From: Strigops habroptila
Taxonomy: Eukaryota; Chordata; Aves; Psittaciformes; Psittacidae
DNA length: 64,000 nucleotides
NCBI RefSeq assembly: GCF_004027225.2
Contig: NC_044279.2
Span: 49,872,744-49,936,743 of the forward strand
Reading direction: 5' to 3'
Positions within the stretch are counted from its first letter, which is position 1, and every line of letters starts with the position of its first letter. Positions 13,577 through 25,250 of the stretch are shown in pieces. Under the pieces are notes generated by a model, which worked only from the letters and a program-made list of their open reading frames with translations, was not told the origin of the DNA and ran no database searches. The translations under genes and the position numbers were made by a program.

Positions 13577-14167
13577 TGTGGTTTAAACCCAGCTGGCAAC
13601 TGAGCACCACACAGCTGTTCGCTCACTCCATCACAGTGGGATGGGGGAGAGAATTGAAAACGTGAGAAAATTCATGGGTTAAGGTAAAGACGGTTTAAAA
13701 GGTAAAGAAGAAGCTGCCCACACAAGCAAAGCAAAACAAGGAATTCATTCTCCAGGTGTTCAGGTGAACAGGCAGATGTCCAGCCATCTCCAGGACAGCA
13801 GGGCTTCATTATGCATAACACTTACTTGGGGTGACAAATGGTATCACTCCAAACATCTCCCCTTTCCTCCTTCTCCCCTCAGCTTTTATACCGCTGAGCA
13901 TAATGCCATGCAGACTGGAATATTCCTTTGTTCAGCTGGGGTCAGCTGTCCTGGCTGTGTTCCCTCCCAACCTCTTGTGCAACCCCAGCCTGCTCACTGG
14001 TGGGGTGGTGTGAGAGGCAGAAAAGGCCTTGACTCTGTGTGAGCACTGCTCAGCAGTAATAAAAACGTCCCTGTATTATCAACACTGTTTTCAGCAAAAA
14101 TCCAAAACAAAGCCCCATACTAGCTGCTATGAAGAAAATGAACTTTACCCCAGCCAAAACCAGTACA
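13577..14167 (-). mobile_element. Solo LTR of an avian endogenous retrovirus (fossil)
   Basis: About 590 bp matching a long terminal repeat family that is abundant in neoavian birds. On the minus strand it begins TGTACTGGTTTTGG near 14,167, carries a TATA-type box (TATAAAAG) near 13,885-13,893 and ends GGTTTAAACCACA at 13,577. No internal retroviral region flanks it on either side, so it is a solo LTR left by recombination between two LTRs. I see no clear target-site duplication, and it is visibly diverged from the family sequence I remember, which suggests an old insertion. Class assignment (ERVL-like or ERVK-like) is not certain from memory. Confidence 0.85.
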
Positions 14168-16582
14168 ACCGACTACATAGAGAAGGAGCGTTCACAGTAT
14201 TTTTATTAAGTATTGCAGTTAAGAGCTAGGAGATAAGTGGTCTCAATTTGGGCATCGCTGTTATCTGCATGCAGAGTGGGAAGATGAATGTAGGCACCAG
14301 AACCTGCTGAGCTGCTGAGACCCCTGACCAGTAAACTTTTGACAGTGTGTATGCGATGCCTGCTGTTGTTGGACTGTCCTGATACCATCACCTGTCCCCA
14401 TTCTTTCTTTGTACCGTATCCAACCATTTAGGACTAGCCATGAAACTGTCGTTCTTGATGTGTGACTTCATGCTGTTTTCCATTTCAGAAAGTAACCTGG
14501 CAAAGGGAGAGGGCACACTGCACAGTGACTGTCTTTTGGCTGTATCATCTGAACACGTGAAGGAAATGTTGTGGTTTACGGCCTGCAGAAACTGCAGTCC
14601 CAGCCTTCCAAATTTCATATTCTCTTTCCATGAGATCTGTGCATATTTTATTCTCTATAAACATAGCTTTCATTACCTTGTCTTTTCAAAAGCCATGAAT
14701 TCTCTTTATTTCACTCACCAAAATCTCAACCTAAGTAATTGTTTTACCACAGAGGAAGTTTAAATATGGAACTAACTCAAGGCAACACCCAAATTCTGAA
14801 TGCATCCTGAAACACAAAGGTATTAGAATCTGAGATATGTATCTATCCACAACTTCCTTCTCCCAAATATCTCAGCTGAAGTTCTGCATCCGATCTGCAA
14901 AACTGCAGTGCTCTTCTGTCCCTCCCTAAATTGTAGGCAAGCTCAGATCTAGATCTAAACTTCTCATACAAGCATGTTTCTAGTTAACAGAACAGGGATA
15001 TTATTAATTGGCCCTGTAATGCCCACTTCTGCATACAGTTGTTCTTTCACTTCCAGACACAGAGAAAAACAGATTGCTACACTCTGCAGTTACAGGAGGT
15101 AGTGTATGATAAGAATGTATATTGTAATAGGATATCCACAATTAATTTATCTAAAAAAAATTTATCATTTTGGTATTTTAATCTTTCATCCTATGAAAAT
15201 AAAGTGTGACTCTATAGCAACGGCCAGATGCATACTAAGGATTTTTTTCTGAATAAAAGTCATGACCAAAAGACTGATTGATTAATCCATTGATTTATCT
15301 TCTGATATATCTTCTGCCCTGAATATACATCTTTTGGTCAGATTCCTGGATTGATCTAATAGTTTCACAAAGCTGCATCCCATCAGCTTCGAAATCTTCT
15401 AGGGAATTGTATCAGATGATGGGCACTGTAAAAGTGATTCCGTACTCAGGTTTAAGGATTGCCACGCCCCTAAGAATCCAATGCCTGGGTCTTGCCCATT
15501 ATCCTGAAATCATCCTTCATATAACCCAGGTTAAGACAGAAGTAAAACTAAAAAGCTTGGTTTCAGCATTGTATTGGAATGGAGTCCCTCTGCAAAGTGG
15601 GCGCTTTCTCTCCTTTTTTTAAAAAATGCCTTCAGGAAAATACACACTCTAAATGTATTAATCATTATTAATTTAAGGGGTGTATTTCTTAACATTAATT
15701 AAGTACTATTTAAAATATTAACATAATTATTTGCTAGAAGTACATTTTTAAAGCATTATTAGTCTACCTTTTTGAGTCTCCGTAGGAAGCAGAGCTGCTT
15801 TACAAATAGAAAGTGAGAATTCTACCTACTTTAACTCCTTTTGCGTCAAATTTTACAATTTTGTGTATCTAAGCAAGTTAAACATGTTTGCCAGGTTCTA
15901 AATATTACCTTCACTCTTTCTTCCTTTTTTTGCACTGTACAGCCCTTGTTAACATGCACCTAATCTAGGAACGTACTAACAGTCTAATTCCCTCATCAAT
16001 ACATATTGCTCTTGACAGTGCTTAGCTATAAATAGCCAAGCTCAGCTTTTAATCATGTGATGTAGAGTTATGAATGACTTTCCCTTCTTAATGCACAGTT
16101 GCAATCATTTTTGCTTTTTAAACACAGCTGTAATTTCTTATATTCTTTCTTGTCTGGGAAGCTTGCTTTATTTAAAAATTGGTAATTTATCACACTGCTT
16201 CAGTTGATTTTAAATACAAAAAGGCATTGTTCAGAACTAGTGGGTTTTGTAGATGTAAAACAAACACACATTGTGAAAATGTCAAGCAAAGGACTTTCTG
16301 AATAATACAGAACTTGCTCATATGAAGAAACGAGATTTAGTAATGCTAAAGTTCATATTAAATGTTCTAGAACAACATGCTGACACACACACTTCTCTGA
16401 TGATGTGTGTCTTACAGGTTAAAGAAATGTCCTGAGAACTTGTAGGTGTGCAGAATTATGTAAAAAGGCCTTAAGAATGCCTAGCTATTCTGCTTAAATA
16501 TACTACCGAGTGAATCATAGAAAATTCTTCATTCTGTGGTAGGCAAATACATATATATATATCTCGTACTACTATATGTAGT

Positions 16583-16604
16583 GTGTGTATATATATATAC
16601 ACAC
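16583..16604. repeat. Perfect 22-bp palindrome of TG and TA repeats
   Basis: The sequence reads the same on both strands, with a TA-repeat core flanked by GTGTG and CACAC. It lies in a wider TA/TG-rich stretch (about 16,550-16,606). Such alternating tracts extrude cruciforms readily and are usually polymorphic microsatellites. I see no function. Confidence 0.85.
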
Positions 16605-16981
16605 TATTCACAGATGTACAGTTCTTACTCATAGTATTGCTAGTTGTGGGTTTTTAAAAAAAAACTGAAATAGCCTGTCTGAAATAATTCTGAAAAGCTG
16701 GAATTTCAGACTCAGTAGACCAATAAGTTCATTAAAAGGCTATCTAATAAATTCTTTTGCTTAAGAAGAGTTGGTAGGATCAGGATTTCAAACTGGGTAA
16801 AAAATTTAAACCTTCAGTTGAATTTTGTCAGAAGTGCAAAATATTGATTTTTAGCACTGAAATCCTTTCAGTGAAGCTTAGTCTTCATGCCATGTAGGAA
16901 ACTGCTTCTAAAAATTATCTTTAGCATTCTCCTTTTTACTTTAACTATGTCAAAAAAGACTGTGGCTCTCCATTCATTCAC

Positions 16982-17008
16982 GTTGAAGATCCATGTAGGA
17001 TCTTCAAC
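16982..17008. repeat. Perfect 11-bp inverted repeat, 5-base loop
   Basis: The arms GTTGAAGATCC and GGATCTTCAAC pair without mismatch across a 5-base loop. The stem is too short for a microRNA precursor. The arms are not part of a recognisable transposon. Confidence 0.85.
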
Positions 17009-18008
17009 AGAATATCCTACACGATTTCTTCCAATGTGAGCAGTTAATCTAAGGAAGACTGGACTTATTCTTGTCTTCTTCTTTTCGTAGTTTCTAAAGT
17101 GCTATAATTAAAAGTATATCAGTGCATCAACCCAAGAATGTTCATAGAGCAGAGTCACACTGACCAAGAAATACCAGGCAGTAGGTCTTGAACTCTCAGT
17201 TATTATTAAGTAAAAGATTCATTCACTTGGGAAACCTACCATGTTTGCTAAATGAGGCCTTACACTGCAGAGATAGGGGACTGAGATGCCGTGATGATGC
17301 AACTTTAATCATTTTCTTCCTCTCTGTCTTACTACGCTGAGAATGGGCAACTGCAGAATTACCCAACCCTAGGAAAAGGGTTAGTTTCATCTCATGCAAA
17401 ATTCCAAAAATGTGGGTTCTTCTCACATGCCTAAAGAGGAAATGATCTAACTGCTTCCCCATTTCCTGCTCCTCTGTATCCTTTCTTTCCTATCCTATCT
17501 TTTCTATATTCAATATTAATAACAAATGGACAAAACCAGGCATTAACTGCACATCTGGTTCAGCTCTGGCAAGAGCTCTCAGGATGCAAGTAGCAACAGC
17601 TGCCAAGTGCCTTAATTTCAAACTGGAATTTCTCCTATTAAAACTTTTCATAAGAGACTGATTGATTTTTGCTGCCAAGTGGAACAGGCCAGTCCCATCG
17701 TTAAGACACTGTTGTAACTCCTCTCCTTTCCAAACACATAGCAAATAGCAAAATGGCATTCGTGAATTCAGTTAAGAGAATGTGAGGGAGGGGAAATGAA
17801 TCATGTTTTCTTCAGCCATTTTGACCCATACTGCTAGAATTTCATTTTATGAGCTGATTTTGTATAAGATGAATTGGATTTAAGAGATATGACTATTAGT
17901 TTGTCCTGTTCTTAATATAACAATTACATAAAACAGTAATCCCAAACTGCTATCAAATTAATTTTGAATCAGTAGTTTTGCTGGACTAAAAAGTAGAGCA
18001 TTTCAGAA

Positions 18009-18026
18009 TGCCACTAGAGGGAGCCA
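18009..18026 (+). promoter_or_regulatory. Candidate CTCF-binding motif
   Basis: The sequence TGCCACTAGAGGGAGCCA fits the CTCF core (CCASYAGRKGGCRS) at all but one position: an A where C is preferred. It lies in the intergenic region in the + orientation. A single motif match is weak evidence of occupancy. Confidence 0.35.
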
Positions 18027-19248
18027 ATGCAATTGCAAACTTGAAAGTCTAGTTCTTTTGGAAGAGAATTTAAAAAAAACAAAAAAACAACAAACCAAAC
18101 CAACAAACAAAAAAACCCCAACGACCTTATGTAATGATCATAATCCTGCAAAATAGCAAACAGCGAAGAAACAAGTTTATGGTTCTGAAGCATGATGTTT
18201 GTGTTTTTGCAGTAAAAATCTCCACATTCCAATCACATATAATGAGGATCATCAATGTAAATGAAAAACAAACAAACAAATAAAAAACAACCAACAAACT
18301 CTGTTATACTTTTTTCCCAGGAATAGATGCTGTGTTCACTGAATCTGACTCTACCTAGCAATGCATCTGATACTTTTTCTCTTACTGCTTTTACTTTGAT
18401 TTTACTAGAATTAAGAGTAATGTAGCGATTGTCAGCCATGTATTGCAGATACACCATAGCGTTCAGCTCTTCCTTCAAGCAGCTGTTGCTCTAAGCACAT
18501 CATTCTCAACAGTTCCTCATTTGTGGTTTTGGCTATTTAACTGACTTTAAATATTCATCTCTTCTTTCAATTTTAAAGTGCACTGTGATTCATTTCTGCA
18601 TCTTTTTTTAAGTGTCAGGCTTTCACAGTTGAGCAAGATGGTTAACCATCCATCACATCTTGAACAATCTCTGGTGGATATGCACATTCGCTTTTCTCTA
18701 TCATGAATAATATTGTAAATGGCAATTAATTTCTGTAAGGGCTTTTTAATGTTTTATTTTATACCATCTTCCTTCTTCCATTTGCTAAATTTAAAAACCT
18801 ATCCACTTCTCTTCTATTGCTTGTGCACCCACTGAAAATTGTGTCAGAAGCAAAAGAAATCAACCTCAGGAGCTTGTCCTGGCACAGAGGAACATGACCA
18901 GCAGTTTCCTCCAGCCTTCAGGTCACTCTTTTGCACTCCCATGACTTGCATAAGACATGGGCATCCCATTTGCTTCAGGACAGAGCAAAACAAAACAAAA
19001 GTGGGGGGGGAGGGAAGGAAGAATAGTGAAGAGAAAGACAAAAGACTGCAGAGTGGAGAAGCCAAATGTAGCAGTAATAGTACAACACAGGGCAAGGATA
19101 AAACCCAACTACTTAAAGGAGAATTAAGCCTTACTGGGTTTTGTTAGCTATGAGGACCACATGGGATTTCTCAAGGTTTCCCTGTGCATATGGATTACTG
19201 CAGTCATTGGAGTACCTCCCTGAGTAAGAAAAATGCGGTTTCCGTGCA

Positions 19249-19280
19249 TTAGGATACAAGGAGGAAACCTTGTATCCTAA
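19249..19280. repeat. Perfect 13-bp inverted repeat, 6-base loop
   Basis: The arms TTAGGATACAAGG (19,249-19,261) and CCTTGTATCCTAA (19,268-19,280) are exact reverse complements. Pairing stops abruptly outside the arms, unlike a microRNA precursor. It resembles a template-switch product more than a selected RNA structure. Confidence 0.85.
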
Positions 19281-22200
19281 GAAAAGGAGACAGGAGTAAA
19301 CTATTAGCCAATCAAGCCATAGTTTTATCTAGAAAGGGAGCTATTCTTCTGTTTCCCATGCACAACACAATGAAGCAGTAAATGGTGGCGACTGGAGGAC
19401 CAGGAGCATGAGTGAAGCCAGCATTACAATAAATTGCTACAGTGCTGGTAGCTTTGATCTAGTGCTTGGTTGTTAAAATAAATGAGTTGTCAACTTTGTC
19501 TTTTGCTGACACTATTTTTAGCACTTTTTGAGAGTTTTTAACATTTATCTTTTTTTTTTCTTGAACATTCATCAAGCTCTGAAGGTTTTCTCTAATTAAA
19601 CTCTTAGAGAAACACTGCTAACAGACATCATATTGTTCATACAAGCTCCATTAACTCAGATGCCATTTAGAAGATTCCAAACTGTCATTTGTTGTGCTTT
19701 CTACTTAATACCGAATGCTTTCACAGACAAAATGTACCTTGATGATATACTATGATGTTTGAATATCTGCTTACAATGCTGCTTTCTCTCTCAGCTACAG
19801 TGTTTTCTAAACTCTGGATTTTGTGAGTCATCAATACATTTTTCAGTGATGTATATCTAGCTGAAACTTCCCAAAATCTTTACAGAAGAGACAAAACATC
19901 ATAAATTTCCCTGTATACTTCCATGACACGTTCTGATAGTGTTTTCAAGGTGAGGTCAGTTTCCCTTGTGTTAACTACCAGATAAAAACTAAACTGACTT
20001 CTATTCACTCTTGGCTCAGCATACTGGCTTTTTTACTCACTGATTTTTCAGTACTACAGCAGTACATTGCAGCAAACTTACAGAACAGCAAGCACTACTA
20101 AAGGTCTGGGGCATTAGTGAGTTCTGATATGGAAGCATACAATTTTCTGGGTTTTTTTCAAGTCTTCTGCAGGATCTTTTGTATATTCCTAATTTCATAC
20201 CTTAAGCAAGCACAGAGGTTTTGATTTTAATAGCACTTCCTCCTTACACTAATTGTTGGTTTCAATGTCCGGTTTCCCCATCGTAATTACTTGGCCCGCG
20301 CTTGTGCGTAATGTCTATAACGAGTGAGCATTGGAATGCGTAAAAGAAGTTTAAGATAAATTAATGGCATATTCCCTCATTTATAGTTTTGTACTATACC
20401 TTTAAATATGTTCTCATGCTCTTTACTGTACAAATTTTTTTGTGTGATGCCTTTATCTCATGACATCTTTGTTTTGGATACCTAAATTCAGTCTATGGTG
20501 CTTTTTCCTGTATTACTTTCTGTGGGTTTTGCTATCCCATGTTTTCCCCTCTCTACACTTCCATTTTCCTTTATTAGGTTCATAATTCCATTTTTTTGAA
20601 TGACAGCTGATAGGATGCAAGAGTCAGACCTCATAGTTTCAGCTGTATATGACAATATTTGATTTTTTCATGTTCGTCTCTACAATTTTGCTTCTTAGGC
20701 ACTACATTATTGGTCTATTTTGAAGCAAATTATTGACAATGTCAAGATTCTAAGAAATGCCATATTTCAGACCAAGTCAGACCAATGGTGAAATTGTTTG
20801 GGTCCACTGCAGTCTTTCACCACAGCCAGAAAGTTATGACTATTCTTGTAGTCACATGGTAGACATATTGTAGTATCCAGAACTACATTACACAGGAATA
20901 CTTACATTAGTACACAACCTGTTCAGGTTTCAGAGCATCCCGATACATCTCTAAAGGCTTTGCTCCATAAACACTCTTTTGGGACTACTCAAAAACAATA
21001 CATCTCATACACCAAGAGAAGTGTATTTTTCATACCAACTTGATCAATCTTCCTCCTTTTTATTACTGAGTCCTATCCTCTGATTTTGAGGCAGGACATC
21101 TCTCAGACTTTGCTATTCTGAAGTTGAAATTATTCCTTAAAATCAGCCAGCCTCCACTTTTCCTGGTCTGAATTTTCCAGTTTTTCATGGTATCTCTCCA
21201 AGCACATTTGCTTGGCAATCTCTTCTGAGGGGAAAAGTGATCAGAATGCAGATTCCCTCTGAGAAGCAGTTTATTCTTACTTGGAGTGTCCAACATTTAA
21301 ACCATGCTATAGGAATAGAAATGGTTAGGTTCAACTATTCAACTTTTCCATCAGAGTGCTTTTTACCTAAACAGAAAATGCAGTTCTGCATGGCCACTTC
21401 TCTGTTTTATTTCACAATTCTCAGGACATAAATTTTCAATCCCTGAGATTCCTCCAACAAGTTTTTAAAAGGCTCCATTTATTAGACAGTTCACATGATG
21501 CAAGACAGAGAAGAAGCTGCCCAGCTGCGTGGCTGCATTTAGCACCGTATAAACTATACCAGGCATGCTAATAGGGGAAAAAGCCCCTTAAGTTCCTTCT
21601 CCCACTAGCCCACCAGGCACTGATATAGAATGTCAGAGTCCCCTTTACCTTGAATTTCTTCAGCTCTGCAGCTGTTGATTTTACACGGGATGTCTGATCA
21701 TTCATTCCCTTAAGTGATGTAAATTGATTTTTCTAATAACTTCTAAAACTTTGGTTTAGCTTGATCAAAATACATTAGCACAGAAAGAGATAACTGAGTC
21801 ATACAGACTGCGCAACAAATCCATTACACTGGACAGAAATTGTATAAGGCCAAAACTCACACACAAAGAAGTCCTGTTATTAAATATGCCATTTGATAAT
21901 TCATACGTTCTTACTTATAAAGCTTATTAAATCCTGTGCTGTGAACTCCACAGGGTGAAGGTACAGACAAAAATTACATGGAAAACAGAAGACAGAGCAG
22001 AGAGAGTATTGGATATGTGTGAATGGGCAGCAGTAAGAGTGTACAAAATAGCTATGAAGAGTAAGTATAATCAAATGTATTCAATTTGCAGCAGCTCTTC
22101 TGGACTGGGGCATCCTAAAGACCATACCAGTGAAGGACTTTGCTTCTCATCTAGGGTTTGTGGTTTTACCCTGATTCGGAAGCATTAATTTCTGCAGCTT

Positions 22201-24044
22201 TAGAAGGCTCTTCCCCCACCTCATGCCCCTCCTGAATATAAAATTACAGTCACTGGGTTGAAATTACTTGTGCCATTTTACAGTCTGGCAAGAAGACAAG
22301 GGCCTGACTTACTGCTCACAAAACTTACCTGTCAGCAAATGCTGGTTCTAAGGATTGCCCTCGTCTGTTTCAGGCCACCAGGATCATTGTGGCAACTACT
22401 GCAAGGAGGAAACTGCTGGCGCAAGGAGCTGCCCTAACAACATTTTGCCCTACATTTAACACATTCCCCCTGCTGATGCTTTCCAGATCACTCAATAAAA
22501 TGCAGAAGAGGCAAAACCACTTCTGCAGCTTTTTTCATTTTCCTCAGTTTGAACCCCTAACACACCAAAATATCTACACAACTTGTTGTGAGCCTGGCTC
22601 CAGTGTTCTGATGGTGCTTAGCAATGCCAAAAATTTGCAAGAGATGGTATGGAGACAGCAGAAGTCCTGTGCAAGAGAACACAGCCCAAGGAGAAGTATG
22701 CACAGGAACCTGAGGCAAAACCAGCTTTAAGGTAAAGAGCAGAAGCTAGGGAAGGTCTGGCTGCAGCAAGCACCACCACTTATACAAGTGGTCACATCTC
22801 TGATACCTGACCCCAGGGATCAAGGAACAGAAGGAATTGAGAAGGGACTGCTAAAAAAGTCTGAACTAGAGCTACATGTGAGTGGTCCCACAAAATGCAA
22901 ACAGGCAATGTTTGATCCACCAGAAAGTCTCCCAGCTGGAAGTTAACCAACAGCATCTGCTGCATAAAATTTGAAGCCACACAGCAACTTTAGACCAGCC
23001 TAGCAACATGGGTTTTGATCCTGCTTTGAGAGGTTTAAGGTGTATCACCTGATCACAGCCCTACCAGTTCATCTCATTATGCTACCTCTGAAGTCATGAC
23101 ATTATTATGAGACTTTAATTATTATTTTTCACGTTAGGACAAAATTTGAATCTGTTGCATCCACTGGGAAACACGTTTATATTCGAGTGCTTAAACGAGT
23201 AGGCCAATATTTAGAAAAGCTTTGTTTCCAGGTCACGTCTATTTAGATGTCTACGTACAGATTGCTGTTTGTTCTTTAGCTGTGCTTGTCTGAAAAAGCT
23301 AAGCTGGGGTCCTTTTACCCAAAGAAATATTACAAACTTACAACCATGTTACTGCTGACCGAGTTGGTATCATGCCATATGGTAAGTATATGTCCTCTGC
23401 CTTCTACTCTCAAATCCCAAAGTAACCGGTTTCCATTTCTCTCGTCCCCTTTTTAGGTAGGTAAGAAGCAGGTGCTCGACTCTCTTCACCCCAAGGACTG
23501 CTGACTCCAGGGCTTCTCGGGTTCCCGTAAAAAGAAACTGCGTGAACGAGAGGCAAAAATACAAACGCGAAGACACCCGAGATGCTTGCTCTGCTGCCCG
23601 CCGCCTCCCCTCTGGCACTTTCCTCGCCCGGCAGCGCTCCCGGGGCGCTCCGCGGTGGGGCGGGCGAGAGAGAGGAGGCACTATGCCGCTCCCCACCGGG
23701 GAAAACCACAACAAACACGGGCCATTCTCCTCCCTCCGCCCTCTCCCCACCGCCGCCCGGTGCCGGGCAAGCTCTAGGACGTCAGCAGCCACCGGCAGAG
23801 ACCCTTCTCTTCGCCGCACCTGCACGACACAATGCACGGCCTGAGGCTGCTGCACACCGCCCGAGCGCTCGGGCCCAGCCGCAGCCTTCCCGAGGCCAGC
23901 AAACGGGACGGTGGGAGGAAGGGCAGGGGGGACTGCGGTGCCCGTCGGCAGCCTCCGGGCACCAGCGCAAGAGCGGCCTGGCCCGGGGCCGGATGTTCCG
24001 CTCCCTGCGGAGCGGCTGCGCATAGCCCCCGGGCGCCCCGCGGC

Positions 24045-24116
24045 TCCTCGTTAGTATAGTGGTAAGTATCCCCGCCTGTCACGCGGGAGACCGGGGTTCG
24101 ATTCCCCGATAGGGAG
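24045..24116 (+). tRNA. tRNA-Asp (anticodon GUC), diverged copy
   Basis: A 72-nt cloverleaf with anticodon GTC and the conserved T-loop motif GGTTCGATTCC. It differs from its inverted neighbour, which equals the standard vertebrate tRNA-Asp sequence as I remember it, at three positions: 24,064 (end of the A box, D loop) and 24,110-24,111 in the 3' acceptor strand. The last two turn a G-C pair into G.U and a C-G pair into a C.A mismatch, so the acceptor stem is weakened. A TTTTT terminator follows at 24,135. It may be a weakly expressed or decaying gene: the anticodon arm and B box are intact, so it may still be transcribed. Confidence 0.85.
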
Positions 24117-24134
24117 AGGCGCGTTCGCTCGCTC

Positions 24135-24139
24135 TTTTT
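24135..24139 (+). terminator. RNA polymerase III terminator (T5) of the + tRNA-Asp
   Basis: Five T residues on the + strand, 18 nt after the tRNA 3' end. Four or more T on the non-template strand is the usual vertebrate pol III stop. Confidence 0.7.
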
Positions 24140-24223
24140 ATTTCCCCGCCCTTCCTCGGCGGCCGCCGCGCTGTGCCCGGCCGCTGGCCCCAGGCAGCAA
24201 AACAATCACCCGCCCCCCCGGGG

Positions 24224-24227
24224 AAAA
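24224..24227 (-). terminator. RNA polymerase III terminator (T4) of the - tRNA-Asp
   Basis: AAAA on the + strand gives a four-T run on the minus strand, 13 nt past the tRNA 3' end. A second AAAA lies at about 24,199-24,202 and could act as a backup. Confidence 0.6.
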
Positions 24228-24240
24228 CGTATTCTGTGGC

Positions 24241-24312
24241 CTCCCCGTCGGGGAATCGAACCCCGGTCTCCCGCGTGACAGGCGGGGATACTCACCACTA
24301 TACTAACGAGGA
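24241..24312 (-). tRNA. tRNA-Asp (anticodon GUC), canonical copy
   Basis: A 72-nt gene on the minus strand. The reverse complement folds into a full cloverleaf with anticodon GTC, an intact A box and B box (GGTTCGATTCC) and a fully paired acceptor stem (one T.G pair), with discriminator G. It agrees with the vertebrate consensus tRNA-Asp as I remember it. It faces the + copy 124 bp away, making a nearly 72-bp inverted repeat. It should be the main functional tRNA-Asp of the pair. Confidence 0.96.
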
Positions 24313-24769
24313 GTTGCCCTACTATTACACCCCCGAGAGATAACTTTATCTGCAGATGTACCCTTATTCCCCTCCCCCCCACCCCCCCGTCGGGGGACAA
24401 CAGCAACGAAGGGGGATCGGCAGAAGGGGCGGTCTCCGAGCAGCGGGAACTGAGACCCACGAGTCTGCATACGGAGGCAGTGTCGCAGGGCCGAGAGGCC
24501 TCTGCTGAGAGGGGCCAGTAGCGGGTGTGCAGGTGGGTAGAGTTAACGTACTGGCGCGGGAAGGCGGGAAACGAAGCCGTGACGGAGGAGAGGGGCCGGC
24601 GCGGGGTTGCGGTTGCGGGGGTACGGTTGCCATAGCGAGTGAGCAGGATCGTCGTCCGCACCCCACCCCATTGCTCTGTCCCTGTCTCGGCGCCGCTGCG
24701 GGCCCCTCCAAGGGCGGGGGCTGCCTGTGGTGGGTGAGTTCTAATTCCCGACACAGCTATGCGCAGCAG

Positions 24770-24841
24770 GACCTCGTGGCGCAACGGTAGCGCGTCTGAC
24801 TCCAGATCAGAAGGCTGCGTGTTCGAATCACGTCGGGGTCA
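24770..24841 (+). tRNA. tRNA-Trp (anticodon CCA)
   Basis: A 72-nt cloverleaf with anticodon CCA, A box TGGCGCAACGG, B box GTTCGAATC and seven acceptor pairs including one T-G. The discriminator base is A, as expected for eukaryotic tRNA-Trp. There is no intron. It sits downstream of the tRNA-Asp pair and upstream of TMPO. As I recall, human 12q23.1 has tRNA-Asp(GTC) and tRNA-Trp(CCA) genes in the same place, so this is probably an ancient linkage. Confidence 0.97.
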
Positions 24842-24846
24842 CAGTG

Positions 24847-24854
24847 GTTTTTTT
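24847..24854 (+). terminator. RNA polymerase III terminator (T8) of tRNA-Trp
   Basis: A run of eight T residues begins 6 nt after the end of the tRNA. This is a strong pol III termination signal. Confidence 0.85.
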
Positions 24855-25250
24855 TCCTCTACTTGCGCTGTCGGGTTCATCTCGGAGGAAACGGAGGGAC
24901 GTTAATTTTTTTTTTTCATTCCCCCCCTAAAGCTTGGGGTCGGTCTCTTTTTGCTTGACCCCGAGAGGGAAGGCAGAAGTACAAAACGAGGCGGTCTGAA
25001 CGGTGCCACGGACGAGGCCGCCGGCGAACAGAAACGCCAGAAACAGGTGTTCGGAAAGCGTCTGGCTCTCAGATTTCGGCAGCAGCGGGTCGGGGGACGT
25101 GCCGGGCGGGAAACAGTGCCTGGAGAGGAACGGAAACGGGGACGCTGCTTCCCTGCCCGCCGTGGGACCGCAGCCTCCCGCAGCGCGGCCTGGGGCCCCC
25201 TCCGCGGCTGGAGACGGGAAGCGGGGTGCGGGTCCTGGCGCAGGATTGCT

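Larger units (their letters stand above)
14168..23350. other. AT-rich intergenic DNA, no gene recognised
   Basis: About 9 kb without a recognisable gene. It holds small structures described separately: a TA/TG palindrome at 16,583, two perfect hairpins at 16,982 and 19,249, a CTCF-like motif at 18,009, and A/C-rich low-complexity tracts at about 18,069-18,120 and 18,263-18,300. In mammals the sequence upstream of TMPO is also a large gene-poor interval, so the lack of coding exons fits the locus. Confidence 0.5.
23500..25250. promoter_or_regulatory. CpG-rich island around the tRNA cluster
   Basis: GC content and CpG density rise sharply from about 23,500 and fall after about 25,250, with the three tRNA genes near the middle. 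Long reading frames appear here on both strands only because stop codons are rare in GC-rich DNA. I recognise no protein. The island probably marks open chromatin over the RNA polymerase III genes. A start site for a non-coding transcript cannot be excluded. Confidence 0.7.

Noticed and set aside
22389-22730. A 113-codon + frame
   Set aside because: No recognisable domain or homologue, no splice or promoter context, and length within chance for this composition.
23370-24025. Long overlapping reading frames on both strands (up to 217 codons)
   Set aside because: They lie in a CpG-rich island where stop codons are rare, run against each other on both strands, are rich in Arg/Ala/Gly/Pro and match no family I know.
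24206-24784. A 192-codon minus-strand frame through the tRNA region
   Set aside because: It reads through the tRNA-Asp gene and GC-rich spacer; tRNA sequence translated in this way is a well-known false ORF.
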